Shown piece by piece: positions 1-5,440 of a stretch of DNA of 5,440 bases. The notes under the pieces are model-generated. The model searched no databases. It saw nothing but the letters and a program-made list of their open reading frames with translations, and was not told the origin of the DNA. Source of the stretch: Flavobacteriales bacterium UBA4660 (lineage in GTDB: Bacteria > Bacteroidota > Bacteroidia > Flavobacteriales_D > Sanyastnellaceae); assembly GCA_002405435.1 (NCBI GenBank), contig DHLU01000049.1:1120-6559 (forward strand), in the 5' to 3' direction. The translations under genes and the position numbers were made by a program. Every line of letters starts with the position of its first letter. Within the stretch, counting starts at the first letter, position 1.

Positions 1-425
1 ACCTCACGGGTAACCACGGCACCTGCACCGATGAAGGCGTATGCACCGATTTCATGGCCGCAAACTATGGTCGCATTGGCGCCGATGGTGGCTCCCTTTC
101 TGACGGTGGTCTGGCGGTATTCATTTTTCCTAACGACCGCGCTGCGCGGATTTACCACGTTGGTAAAAACACATGAGGGTCCCAGGAAGACATCGTCTTC
201 ACAGGTCACACCGGTGTATAGCGAAACGTTGTTTTGCACCTTCACATTGTTGCCCAGTACTACCTGCGGGGAAATGACCACGTTCTGTCCGATGTTGCAG
301 TTTTCGCCCAGTACGCAGCCTGTCATCAGGTGGCTGAAATGCCAGATTTTCGTTCCGCGCCCTATGGTGCAGCCGTCATCCACTACGGCAGTGGGATGGA
401 CATAAGGGTCAGGGGCGTTGTTCAT
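1..425 (-). CDS. WlbB/WbpD-type UDP-amino-sugar N-acetyltransferase (3' end cut off by the window)
   Basis: This is the first 141 codons of a left-handed beta-helix acetyltransferase; no stop is reached before the window edge. It begins [18 protein letters not shown] and shows repeated hexapeptides ([24 protein letters not shown], then GATIGA, HEIGAY, FIGAGA). The stretches QNNVSLY (residues 64-70), [14 protein letters not shown] (82-95) and [16 protein letters not shown] (102-117) resemble the enzymes that use acetyl-CoA to N-acetylate UDP-2-acetamido-3-amino-2,3-dideoxy-glucuronate (WbpD, WlbB) in O-antigen synthesis. The segment at about 91-110 would be the loop that interrupts the helix in this family. 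Family members are usually about 190 residues, so roughly a quarter is missing. The ATG lies 3 bases past the uxs stop with no visible Shine-Dalgarno sequence, so it is probably translated from the same message. Substrate is inferred from family resemblance; a related amino-sugar acetyltransferase is the main alternative. Confidence 0.88.
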   Translation of the reverse strand, partial: MNNAPDPYVHPTAVVDDGCTIGRGTKIWHFSHLMTGCVLGENCNIGQNVVISPQVVLGNNVKVQNNVSLYTGVTCEDDVFLGPSCVFTNVVNPRSAVVRKNEYRQTTVRKGATIGANATIVCGHEIGAYAFIGAGAVVTRE

Positions 426-428
426 GGC

Positions 429-1412
429 TCAGCGCACGTAGTCAACGAAATTTTTGTGCTCAATCTTGTTCAGTTCGTCGGGTGTGAGCGACCGGAAGTA
501 GTCATAGGTGATCTTCAATCCCTCGCTCCGGTGCACCGCAGGCTCCCATCCGAGCAGCCTTCTGGCCAGCGCGATGTCAGGCTGGCGCTGTTTGGGATCA
601 TCGGTAGGCAGCGGTTTGAATACGATTTTTTGTGTAGTTCCCGTCAGCCTGATGATTTCTTCGGCAAACTGAAGAATGGTGATTTCATCCGGATTGCCGA
701 TGTTGACCGGGCCGCTGTAGTCACTCAGCAGCAGCCGGTAAATGCCTTCCACCAGGTCGTCTACGTAACAGAATGAGCGCGTCTGCGAACCGTCACCGAA
801 TACGGTCAGGTCTTCACCCCGCAGGGCCTGCCCGATAAAAGCCGGCAGCACCCGGCCGTCGTTGAGGCGCATGCGCGGTCCGTAGGTATTGAAGATGCGC
901 ACGATGCGGGTTTCCAGTCCGTGGTAGGTGTGGTAGGCCATGGTCATGGCTTCCTGAAAACGCTTGGCCTCGTCATATACGCCGCGCGGACCTACCGGAT
1001 TCACATTGCCCCAGTACGTTTCGCTTTGCGGATGCACCGTGGGATCGCCATATACCTCGCTGGTGGAGGCAATCATGAGCCGCGACTTTTTCACCCGGGC
1101 CAATCCCAGGCAGTTGTGAATGCCGAGAGAGCCCACTTTCAGGGTCTGGATGGGAATTTTCAGGTAGTCAATCGGGCTCGCGGGAGAGGCAAAGTGCAGG
1201 ATGTAATCCAGTTCACCGGGCACATGGATGAACCGCGAAACATCATGGTGGTAAAATTCAAAACGCTCGAGCGGAAAAAGGTGCTCTATGTTTTTCAGGT
1301 CACCGGTGATGAGGTTATCCATACCGACAACGCGGTAGCCCTCGGCGATAAATCGGTCACAGAGGTGCGAGCCCAAAAAACCCGCGGCACCGGTAATAAG
1401 AACGCGCTTCAT
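429..1412 (-). CDS. uxs: UDP-glucuronic acid decarboxylase (UDP-xylose synthase)
   Basis: This 327-residue protein is a cytosolic extended short-chain dehydrogenase. It oxidises UDP-glucuronate at C4 with bound NAD, loses CO2 and re-reduces to give UDP-xylose. The N-terminus carries the NAD-binding glycine motif [11 protein letters not shown] (Gly8, Gly11, Gly14), and an acidic Asp32 closes the second strand (VVGMDNL). The active-site region has STSEVYGDP (116-124) and the catalytic YDEAK pair Tyr146/Lys150. Family signatures are [19 protein letters not shown] (133-151), [15 protein letters not shown] (174-188) and [18 protein letters not shown] (206-223), followed by RQPDI (276-280) near the C-terminus. 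These separate it from UDP-glucose 4-epimerases and dTDP-glucose dehydratases. Length is normal for a bacterial soluble Uxs. It starts 29 bases after ugd, whose product is its substrate, and its stop is 3 bases from the next start. No Shine-Dalgarno sequence is visible. Confidence 0.95.
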   Translation of the reverse strand: MKRVLITGAAGFLGSHLCDRFIAEGYRVVGMDNLITGDLKNIEHLFPLERFEFYHHDVSRFIHVPGELDYILHFASPASPIDYLKIPIQTLKVGSLGIHNCLGLARVKKSRLMIASTSEVYGDPTVHPQSETYWGNVNPVGPRGVYDEAKRFQEAMTMAYHTYHGLETRIVRIFNTYGPRMRLNDGRVLPAFIGQALRGEDLTVFGDGSQTRSFCYVDDLVEGIYRLLLSDYSGPVNIGNPDEITILQFAEEIIRLTGTTQKIVFKPLPTDDPKQRQPDIALARRLLGWEPAVHRSEGLKITYDYFRSLTPDELNKIEHKNFVDYVR

Positions 1413-1423
1413 GAATCAGGCAG

Positions 1424-1431
1424 CGAATGTA
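1424..1431 (-). promoter_or_regulatory. TACATTCG element before uxs, possible internal promoter
   Basis: The same TACATTCG(C) word that precedes ugd occurs in the 29-base gap before uxs, ending 11 bases from its ATG. It resembles a Bacteroidetes -7 element (TAnnTTTG). However, I see no TTG at the right distance upstream, so it may only be a chance repeat or a weak internal promoter. Confidence 0.18.
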
Positions 1432-1441
1432 CGCAGGCAGT

Positions 1442-2800
1442 TCAGATGATGATGCCCTGCCCCACCGTGGGCCGCCCGATGCTCTTGTAGTAAAAGCCAA
1501 GTTCGGCCATCCGGGCCGGCTCATAGAGGTTGCGCCCCTCGAATATGGTCTTATTTTTCAGGGTTTTACCAATTTTTTCGAAATCAGGATTGCGGAATAC
1601 CGCCCATTCCGTGCAAATCAGCAGGGCATCGGCGCCCTCCAGGGCCGCATAGGGGTCTTCACACAGCTCCACATGAAGGTTTTTCAGCGCCCGCACGTTT
1701 TCCATGGCCTCCGGATCATAGGCCCGCACGCGTGCACCGGCAGCCAGCAGGTGCTCTATCATATACAAGGCCGGTGCCTCCCGGATGTCGTCGGTATCGG
1801 GTTTAAACGCCAGACCCCACAGGGCAATGGTGATATTGGAAAGTGAACTGCCGAAGTAGTCGAGCATTGGGCCGAGCAGTGCGGTTTTCTGGCGCTCGTT
1901 TACCTTCATCACACTCTTGAGAATCTTGAATTCGTAACCCTCATCAAGCCCCGATTTGGCCAGGGCCTGCACATCTTTGGGAAAACAACTTCCTCCGTAG
2001 CCTATGCCGGGAAACAAAAAGCGCTTTCCTATACGCGTATCTGACCCCACACCCAACCGCACGGCATCGACATCGGCCCCGGTGAGTTCGCAGAAGTTTG
2101 CGATCTCGTTCATAAATGAAATTTTGGTCGCCAGAAAGGCGTTGGCCGCATACTTCGTGAGTTCGGCGCTGCGTTCATCCATCACCAGAATGGGATTGCC
2201 CTGCCGGGTGAAGGGTTTGTAAAGGTCTTCCATAACCTTGCGCGCACGCTCGCCCGAGGTGCCGATGACGACCCGGTCGGGTTTCATAAAATCCTCTACC
2301 GCAAAGCCCTCACGGAGAAACTCCGGGTTGCTCACCACATCGACCAGTTCGCGGGCCTCTGCGTGCGCCATACCCGAAGATGCTTCGATGGAAGCTACCA
2401 GCCTTGCCTTTACTTTCTCCGCGGTACCGACAGGAACAGTGCTCTTGTCTACTACAATGGTGTATTGGCGAATCAGTTTGCCCAGGTCGTCTGCCGCGCT
2501 GAGCACATAACTAAGGTCTGCGCTGCCGTCTTCGCCGGGCGGGGTGGGAAGGGCCAGAAAAATCAGTTGTACATCGCGCACAGCCTCTTCAAGCCGCGTA
2601 GTGAAATGCAGCCTGCCGTCGCGGAGGTTGCGGGCAAACAATACATCCAGATGGGGCTCGTAAATGGGAATCTTTCCCTGTTGCAACTGTTCGACCTTGC
2701 TGGCATTGATATCCACACAGGTGACGTGGTTGCCCGTTTCTGCGAAACAGGTTCCCGTAACAAGGCCCACATATCCTGTGCCTACGACGGCGATATTCAT
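1442..2800 (-). CDS. ugd: UDP-glucose 6-dehydrogenase
   Basis: This 452-residue cytosolic enzyme oxidises UDP-glucose twice with NAD to UDP-glucuronate. The N-terminal Rossmann motif is MNIAVVGTGYVGLVTG (Gly7, Gly9, Gly12). Further family motifs are VVDKSTVPVGT (117-126, with Thr121), SNPEFLREG (Glu160), ELTKYAANAFLATKISFMNE (Lys216, Asn220), the nucleophile motif GGSCFPKD (Cys272, Asp276), and GLAFKPDTDDIREAP in the C-terminal NAD/UDP domain. The TGYVGLVTG form of the first motif favours UDP-glucose dehydrogenase over the WbpA/WecC amino-sugar dehydrogenases. An in-frame ATG 11 codons upstream (2833) is rejected. The family begins at MKIAVVGTGYVG, and the extra residues would be encoded across the candidate promoter at 2818-2850. 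The product feeds the adjacent decarboxylase, and UDP-glucuronate may also be used directly by glycosyltransferases outside the window. Confidence 0.96.
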   Translation of the reverse strand: MNIAVVGTGYVGLVTGTCFAETGNHVTCVDINASKVEQLQQGKIPIYEPHLDVLFARNLRDGRLHFTTRLEEAVRDVQLIFLALPTPPGEDGSADLSYVLSAADDLGKLIRQYTIVVDKSTVPVGTAEKVKARLVASIEASSGMAHAEARELVDVVSNPEFLREGFAVEDFMKPDRVVIGTSGERARKVMEDLYKPFTRQGNPILVMDERSAELTKYAANAFLATKISFMNEIANFCELTGADVDAVRLGVGSDTRIGKRFLFPGIGYGGSCFPKDVQALAKSGLDEGYEFKILKSVMKVNERQKTALLGPMLDYFGSSLSNITIALWGLAFKPDTDDIREAPALYMIEHLLAAGARVRAYDPEAMENVRALKNLHVELCEDPYAALEGADALLICTEWAVFRNPDFEKIGKTLKNKTIFEGRNLYEPARMAELGFYYKSIGRPTVGQGIII

Positions 2801-2817
2801 GGCTGTTGATTTTGTGG

Positions 2818-2850
2818 CGAATGTAGGGTGCATGCGTCTCCGGCAGCAAT
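2818..2850 (-). promoter_or_regulatory. Candidate Bacteroidetes-type promoter for ugd
   Basis: On the minus strand ATTG (2850-2847) is followed, after 21 bases, by TACATTCG (2825-2818). The Bacteroidetes primary sigma factor typically recognises TTTG near -33 and TAnnTTTG near -7, so the match is close but not exact. The -7-like element ends 17 bases before the chosen ATG at 2800, which implies a very short leader and argues against the upstream ATG at 2833. It lies in the 107-base gap after the glycosidase gene, where no clear terminator was found. Confidence 0.35.
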
Positions 2851-2907
2851 GACGGTTGCGCCTAATTTGGGCATCGGGTAACGGGCACAGAGACCGGCCC
2901 CATGGCC

Positions 2908-5268
2908 TCAGTTGTGGCCTTCATCACGCGCGTTGCGCTTAATGGTAAAAAACACCGCCGGACTTTTTTCGTCAAGTGGTGGGTAGCGGCGCAGCGGTAA
3001 CCTTCCTGACAGGGTGCGTTGTATTTCGGTGTAAAGCAACGCACCGGTCGCCGGGTCGTAATAGTCAATGCGGTAATTGCGCAGCAACCCCATGCGCGGC
3101 AGTTTGAGCGGTTCTTCCGAAGCGACTGCCGTGCGCAACGCCCGCATAAAGACGGGCAGGTTGCCTTCATGCGACGGCAAGGCGCACGCGCCTCCGCTGC
3201 CTGCGGTGAACCAGTTCCAGCTGCGGTTCATCACCACACCCGCTGCGGCATAATCGCTGCGCCGGTCGTTTTTCAGGTAAACGGTTTCCACCAGGCTGGT
3301 GCCGCCTGCCGCGCTGGTGGCATATTCGGGTTCCCACAAGCCATCGCCGAGGTCTGCATACCGGATGACCTGGTTGTCCATAAACCGCCGCACATAACCC
3401 ATCCACGCCCAATGGCTGGTGTCGTCAATCTCATCCCAGCTCATGCCGCTGCTGGCATGGCCCGAAAAGGTTATGGCCAGCAGGTCGCGCACAAACCCGG
3501 TATGGTCGCATGCCATGAGTTGATCGCCAAAACCATTTTCGCCGTAGAGCACGGGCTTGGTGGTGTTGGCATATCCGGTGAGGCGGTCATCGGTGGCCGG
3601 CCAGCCTGTTTCACAACGGTAGCCGGCACGCTTGCCTGCTATGCCGTACTCGTCAACGGAAATCTCCCGAAACCGGTGCGCCGAAGCGCTGTAGTTGTTC
3701 CAGCAAATCACATCGCAATGGGGCGATAGCCATGTGCTGTCAAGGTTTGCCGATATGCAAGGATCCGGGTCATTATAGCCTTCCATGGGCGCTTTGCCGG
3801 TATAGTTGACGGTCAGCAGGTGACGGGTATGACCCAGGTCGGTTTTAATGTATTGCAGCATTTCGAGGTTCCACGAAGAGAGGATTGAACGGTACTGCAT
3901 GTCTTCATTGTATGGCATCGGCAGATGACGCGGTTTGTTCCACCATGCGCAGCCTTTTTCGGGATGGTTGTAAACGGTTCCGGAGCCGGCTCCGTTCATT
4001 TCGCTGAAAAGCTCCAGCAGCAGAATACGGGAAGAATACCCCCACCGCGCTATGAAGTAACGGAGCTTTTTTTTGTAAAACTTCCTGGCAGCATCATCGG
4101 CGAAAAAGTCGAAGGGGGCTTCGAGGCTGAGGTCTTTCCGGTAACACCAGGAGGCACTTTCGCCGGGTTCGTCACAGACATTGGTGTCAAACCAGTCCCA
4201 GTTAACCGCACCGTAGGGATGGCACTGGTAAGGACTCTGCATGCCCATGTTGAGCTGAAGGTGCAGGTCGAGCGCTTCGCACTTTTCAATCACCTGGTCG
4301 AGTTCCCATGCCTGGTATTGCCGGTCGAGGTAATTGTTGATTTTTTCAAATTCGATTTCGAAAGAACTCGGATAGAGTGGAAAGCGCAGGGTATTGGCAC
4401 CGCTGCGGGCCACCTGTTCGATTACGTGATGCAGCTTCAGGTATGAAGCTACCGGCAGGCAGAGTTCGCGCACAGTGGATTCCCTGCTCCATGGTTTGCA
4501 CCGGCTCATGCGGTTGGCCAGGCTCAGTCCGCAGCACAGGTCACCGTCCTTTTCCTGGTAGCATACCGAACAGGGATAGTTTTCCTCACCGGGCAACATC
4601 GACAGGGGAGCGCAGGGAATCGCACAACCACAATCATAGGCACCTTCCCAGATATTTTTTCCGACGGGAAAAAAAACAGTATCCCCCGACTGTTCCGGTC
4701 GCTGAAAATTGCGGTAACTCAGGTAATGCCCGTTGGCTGAAATGCCAATGAACTGGTCTTGCCAGGAGTAATTGCGGATTTCAAAGGTGATGTGTGTCCC
4801 TGCGATGCGCTCCCCACCGGGCAGATCGATCCAGTACGCCATCGAATAGATGCCGGTGGCCGGCGCAGCCCAACGGAAGCGGAATCCGCGTTCTTCATCC
4901 ACCGCCTCCCAGTCCCATTGGTTTTTGTTTTCAGAAGACGTATTTCGGGTATACCCCTCGTAGTAGAAGCCAAACAACGGTTCGCCCACCTCCGGTAGTC
5001 CCGGACCCAGCACCTTGCCGCGCACATCCAGTTGCTCGGGATCAAAGGGATTGATGGCCGGCGAGCGGTTGCCACCGTCGCGCTGGTTGCTGATCCAGGC
5101 ATCTACGGCCTGTTGAACATCTGCAGGGAGATGAAGCTGCCATTCTGCCTTCTGGCCTGTGACGGAGGGTTGTTCGATCCAGCTGACCGCAAGCAGGGTG
5201 TCACGCCCGGCATAGACTACTGCAACGCAGCACATGAGCACGAGCAGGGAGAAAAACCTGTTACACAT
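2908..5268 (-). CDS. Exported clan GH-A (GH5-like) glycoside hydrolase with DUF5060-like N-terminal domain
   Basis: This is a 786-residue exported protein starting MCNRFFSLLVLMCCVAVVYAG. That is a signal peptide with a likely cut after Ala20, and it decides this ATG over an upstream GTG at 5337. Residues about 25-165 look like the DUF5060 beta-sandwich found before GH5-like barrels (NPFDP, LFGFYYEG, FRFRWAAPATGIYSMAYWI). Next comes YRNFQ..SGDTVFFPVGKNIW (185-207), then eight cysteines between 213 and 257. A TIM barrel follows at about 275-620. ILLLELFSEMN (415-425) would end strand 4 with acid/base Glu423. CDVICWNNYSA (518-528) fits strand 6, VLYGENGFGD (573-582) gives nucleophile Glu577, and SGMSWDE (607-613) fits strand 8 with its usual Trp. 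The last 140 residues are beta-rich (YRIDYYDPATGALLY) and do not look like a Por-secretion tail. Glycosidase fold and export are well supported; exact family and substrate are not. It lies upstream of a nucleotide-sugar operon but probably has its own promoter. Confidence 0.85.
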   Translation of the reverse strand: MCNRFFSLLVLMCCVAVVYAGRDTLLAVSWIEQPSVTGQKAEWQLHLPADVQQAVDAWISNQRDGGNRSPAINPFDPEQLDVRGKVLGPGLPEVGEPLFGFYYEGYTRNTSSENKNQWDWEAVDEERGFRFRWAAPATGIYSMAYWIDLPGGERIAGTHITFEIRNYSWQDQFIGISANGHYLSYRNFQRPEQSGDTVFFPVGKNIWEGAYDCGCAIPCAPLSMLPGEENYPCSVCYQEKDGDLCCGLSLANRMSRCKPWSRESTVRELCLPVASYLKLHHVIEQVARSGANTLRFPLYPSSFEIEFEKINNYLDRQYQAWELDQVIEKCEALDLHLQLNMGMQSPYQCHPYGAVNWDWFDTNVCDEPGESASWCYRKDLSLEAPFDFFADDAARKFYKKKLRYFIARWGYSSRILLLELFSEMNGAGSGTVYNHPEKGCAWWNKPRHLPMPYNEDMQYRSILSSWNLEMLQYIKTDLGHTRHLLTVNYTGKAPMEGYNDPDPCISANLDSTWLSPHCDVICWNNYSASAHRFREISVDEYGIAGKRAGYRCETGWPATDDRLTGYANTTKPVLYGENGFGDQLMACDHTGFVRDLLAITFSGHASSGMSWDEIDDTSHWAWMGYVRRFMDNQVIRYADLGDGLWEPEYATSAAGGTSLVETVYLKNDRRSDYAAAGVVMNRSWNWFTAGSGGACALPSHEGNLPVFMRALRTAVASEEPLKLPRMGLLRNYRIDYYDPATGALLYTEIQRTLSGRLPLRRYPPLDEKSPAVFFTIKRNARDEGHN

Positions 5269-5288
5269 CGTCACCTGAAATAGCGTGG

Positions 5289-5320
5289 AAAAGATACGCT
5301 TTACGCCCCCGGTGACGCAA
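5289..5320 (-). promoter_or_regulatory. Candidate Bacteroidetes-type promoter for the glycosidase gene
   Basis: On the minus strand TTG (5320-5318) is followed after exactly 21 bases by TATCTTTT (5296-5289), one base off TAnnTTTG. The spacing equals that of the ugd candidate. The element ends 20 bases before the ATG at 5268, whose signal peptide independently supports that start. A weak AGG sits 5 bases before the ATG and may or may not serve as a ribosome binding site. Confidence 0.35.
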
Positions 5321-5371
5321 GGACAGGACGGTAACACAATAACCGGCGGTTTGTCCCGTTTATGAAGGGAG

Positions 5372-5416
5372 TCAGACGTCTGATGCCTGAAAACACTTCT
5401 TGATTCAGGACCTGAA
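5372..5416. repeat. Cluster of short palindromes upstream of the glycosidase gene
   Basis: TCAGACGTCTGA (5372-5383) is a perfect 12-base palindrome. TTCAGGACCTGAA (5404-5416) is a second perfect palindrome with a single central base. A further CCTGAA at 5386-5391 pairs with TTCAGG at 5404-5409 across a 12-base loop, so CCTGAA occurs twice around one TTCAGG. The cluster lies 52-96 bases upstream of the candidate promoter, where an operator could sit. There is no T-tract, so it is a poor intrinsic terminator. The remainder of 5269-5440 shows no gene I can support. Confidence 0.45.
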
Positions 5417-5440
5417 GTTCCTCTGTACCTAATATTGCAA

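Noticed and set aside
234..1490. Plus-strand open frames of 180 and 189 codons opposite uxs and its neighbour
   Set aside because: They are antisense to the well-supported decarboxylase and acetyltransferase, have no recognisable motifs, and mirror their codon structure.
2801..2833. Longer Ugd starting at the ATG at 2833
   Set aside because: The added 11 residues precede the MNIAVVGTGYVG start typical of the family, and the codons overlap a promoter-like element.
2833..2910. Possible intrinsic terminator after the glycosidase gene (GGCC-ATGG-GGCC and nearby GC-rich repeats)
   Set aside because: The stem is only 4 base pairs and is not followed by a T-tract on the minus strand, so it does not support a terminator call.
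3019..3729. A 236-codon open frame on the plus strand opposite the glycosidase gene
   Set aside because: It lies wholly antisense to a gene with intact catalytic motifs, and its translation shows no recognisable domain. Long antisense frames are expected at this base composition.
3981..3994. Perfect 14-base palindrome CGGAGCCGGCTCCG
   Set aside because: It encodes the Gly-Ala-Gly-Ser run next to the acid/base motif of the glycosidase, so glycine and alanine codons explain it better than a binding site.
5226..5268. Lipoprotein signal (LMCC) at the N-terminus of the glycosidase
   Set aside because: VLMCC does not fit the lipobox, which needs a small residue such as Gly, Ala or Ser before the Cys. 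The VYA-G site that follows fits ordinary signal peptidase I cleavage.

Overview
The window is a compact, one-directional stretch in which all four genes lie on the minus strand, so transcription runs from high to low coordinates. It looks like a bacterial chromosome with a G+C content somewhat above half. None of the four genes has a convincing Shine-Dalgarno sequence. Two gene starts are preceded by elements resembling the Bacteroidetes-type promoter (TTG, a 21-base spacer, then TAnnTTyG-like). This and the style of the secreted enzyme suggest a member of the Bacteroidota. That assignment is an inference, not a proof.

Layout in the direction of transcription: 5440-5269 is a non-coding leader with a cluster of short palindromes and a candidate promoter. 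5268-2908 encodes a large exported protein with a signal peptide, a DUF5060-like beta-sandwich, a strikingly cysteine-rich linker and a clan GH-A (GH5-like) TIM barrel. 2907-2801 is a short intergenic gap with a second candidate promoter. 2800-1442 encodes UDP-glucose 6-dehydrogenase (Ugd). 1412-429 encodes UDP-glucuronate decarboxylase (Uxs). From 425 to the left edge runs the first 141 codons of a left-handed beta-helix acetyltransferase of the WlbB/WbpD type. No RNA gene, CRISPR array, insertion sequence or transfer junction was seen.

The last three genes look like one nucleotide-sugar operon. Ugd oxidises UDP-glucose to UDP-glucuronate and Uxs converts that to UDP-xylose. The acetyltransferase, starting only 3 bases after the uxs stop, is of the type that N-acetylates the 3-amino group of a UDP-2,3-diamino-uronic acid. 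Together they point to the edge of a surface-polysaccharide (O-antigen, capsule or exopolysaccharide) locus that continues to the left of the window. The upstream glycosidase-like protein could remodel or degrade such a polysaccharide, but only its position suggests this.
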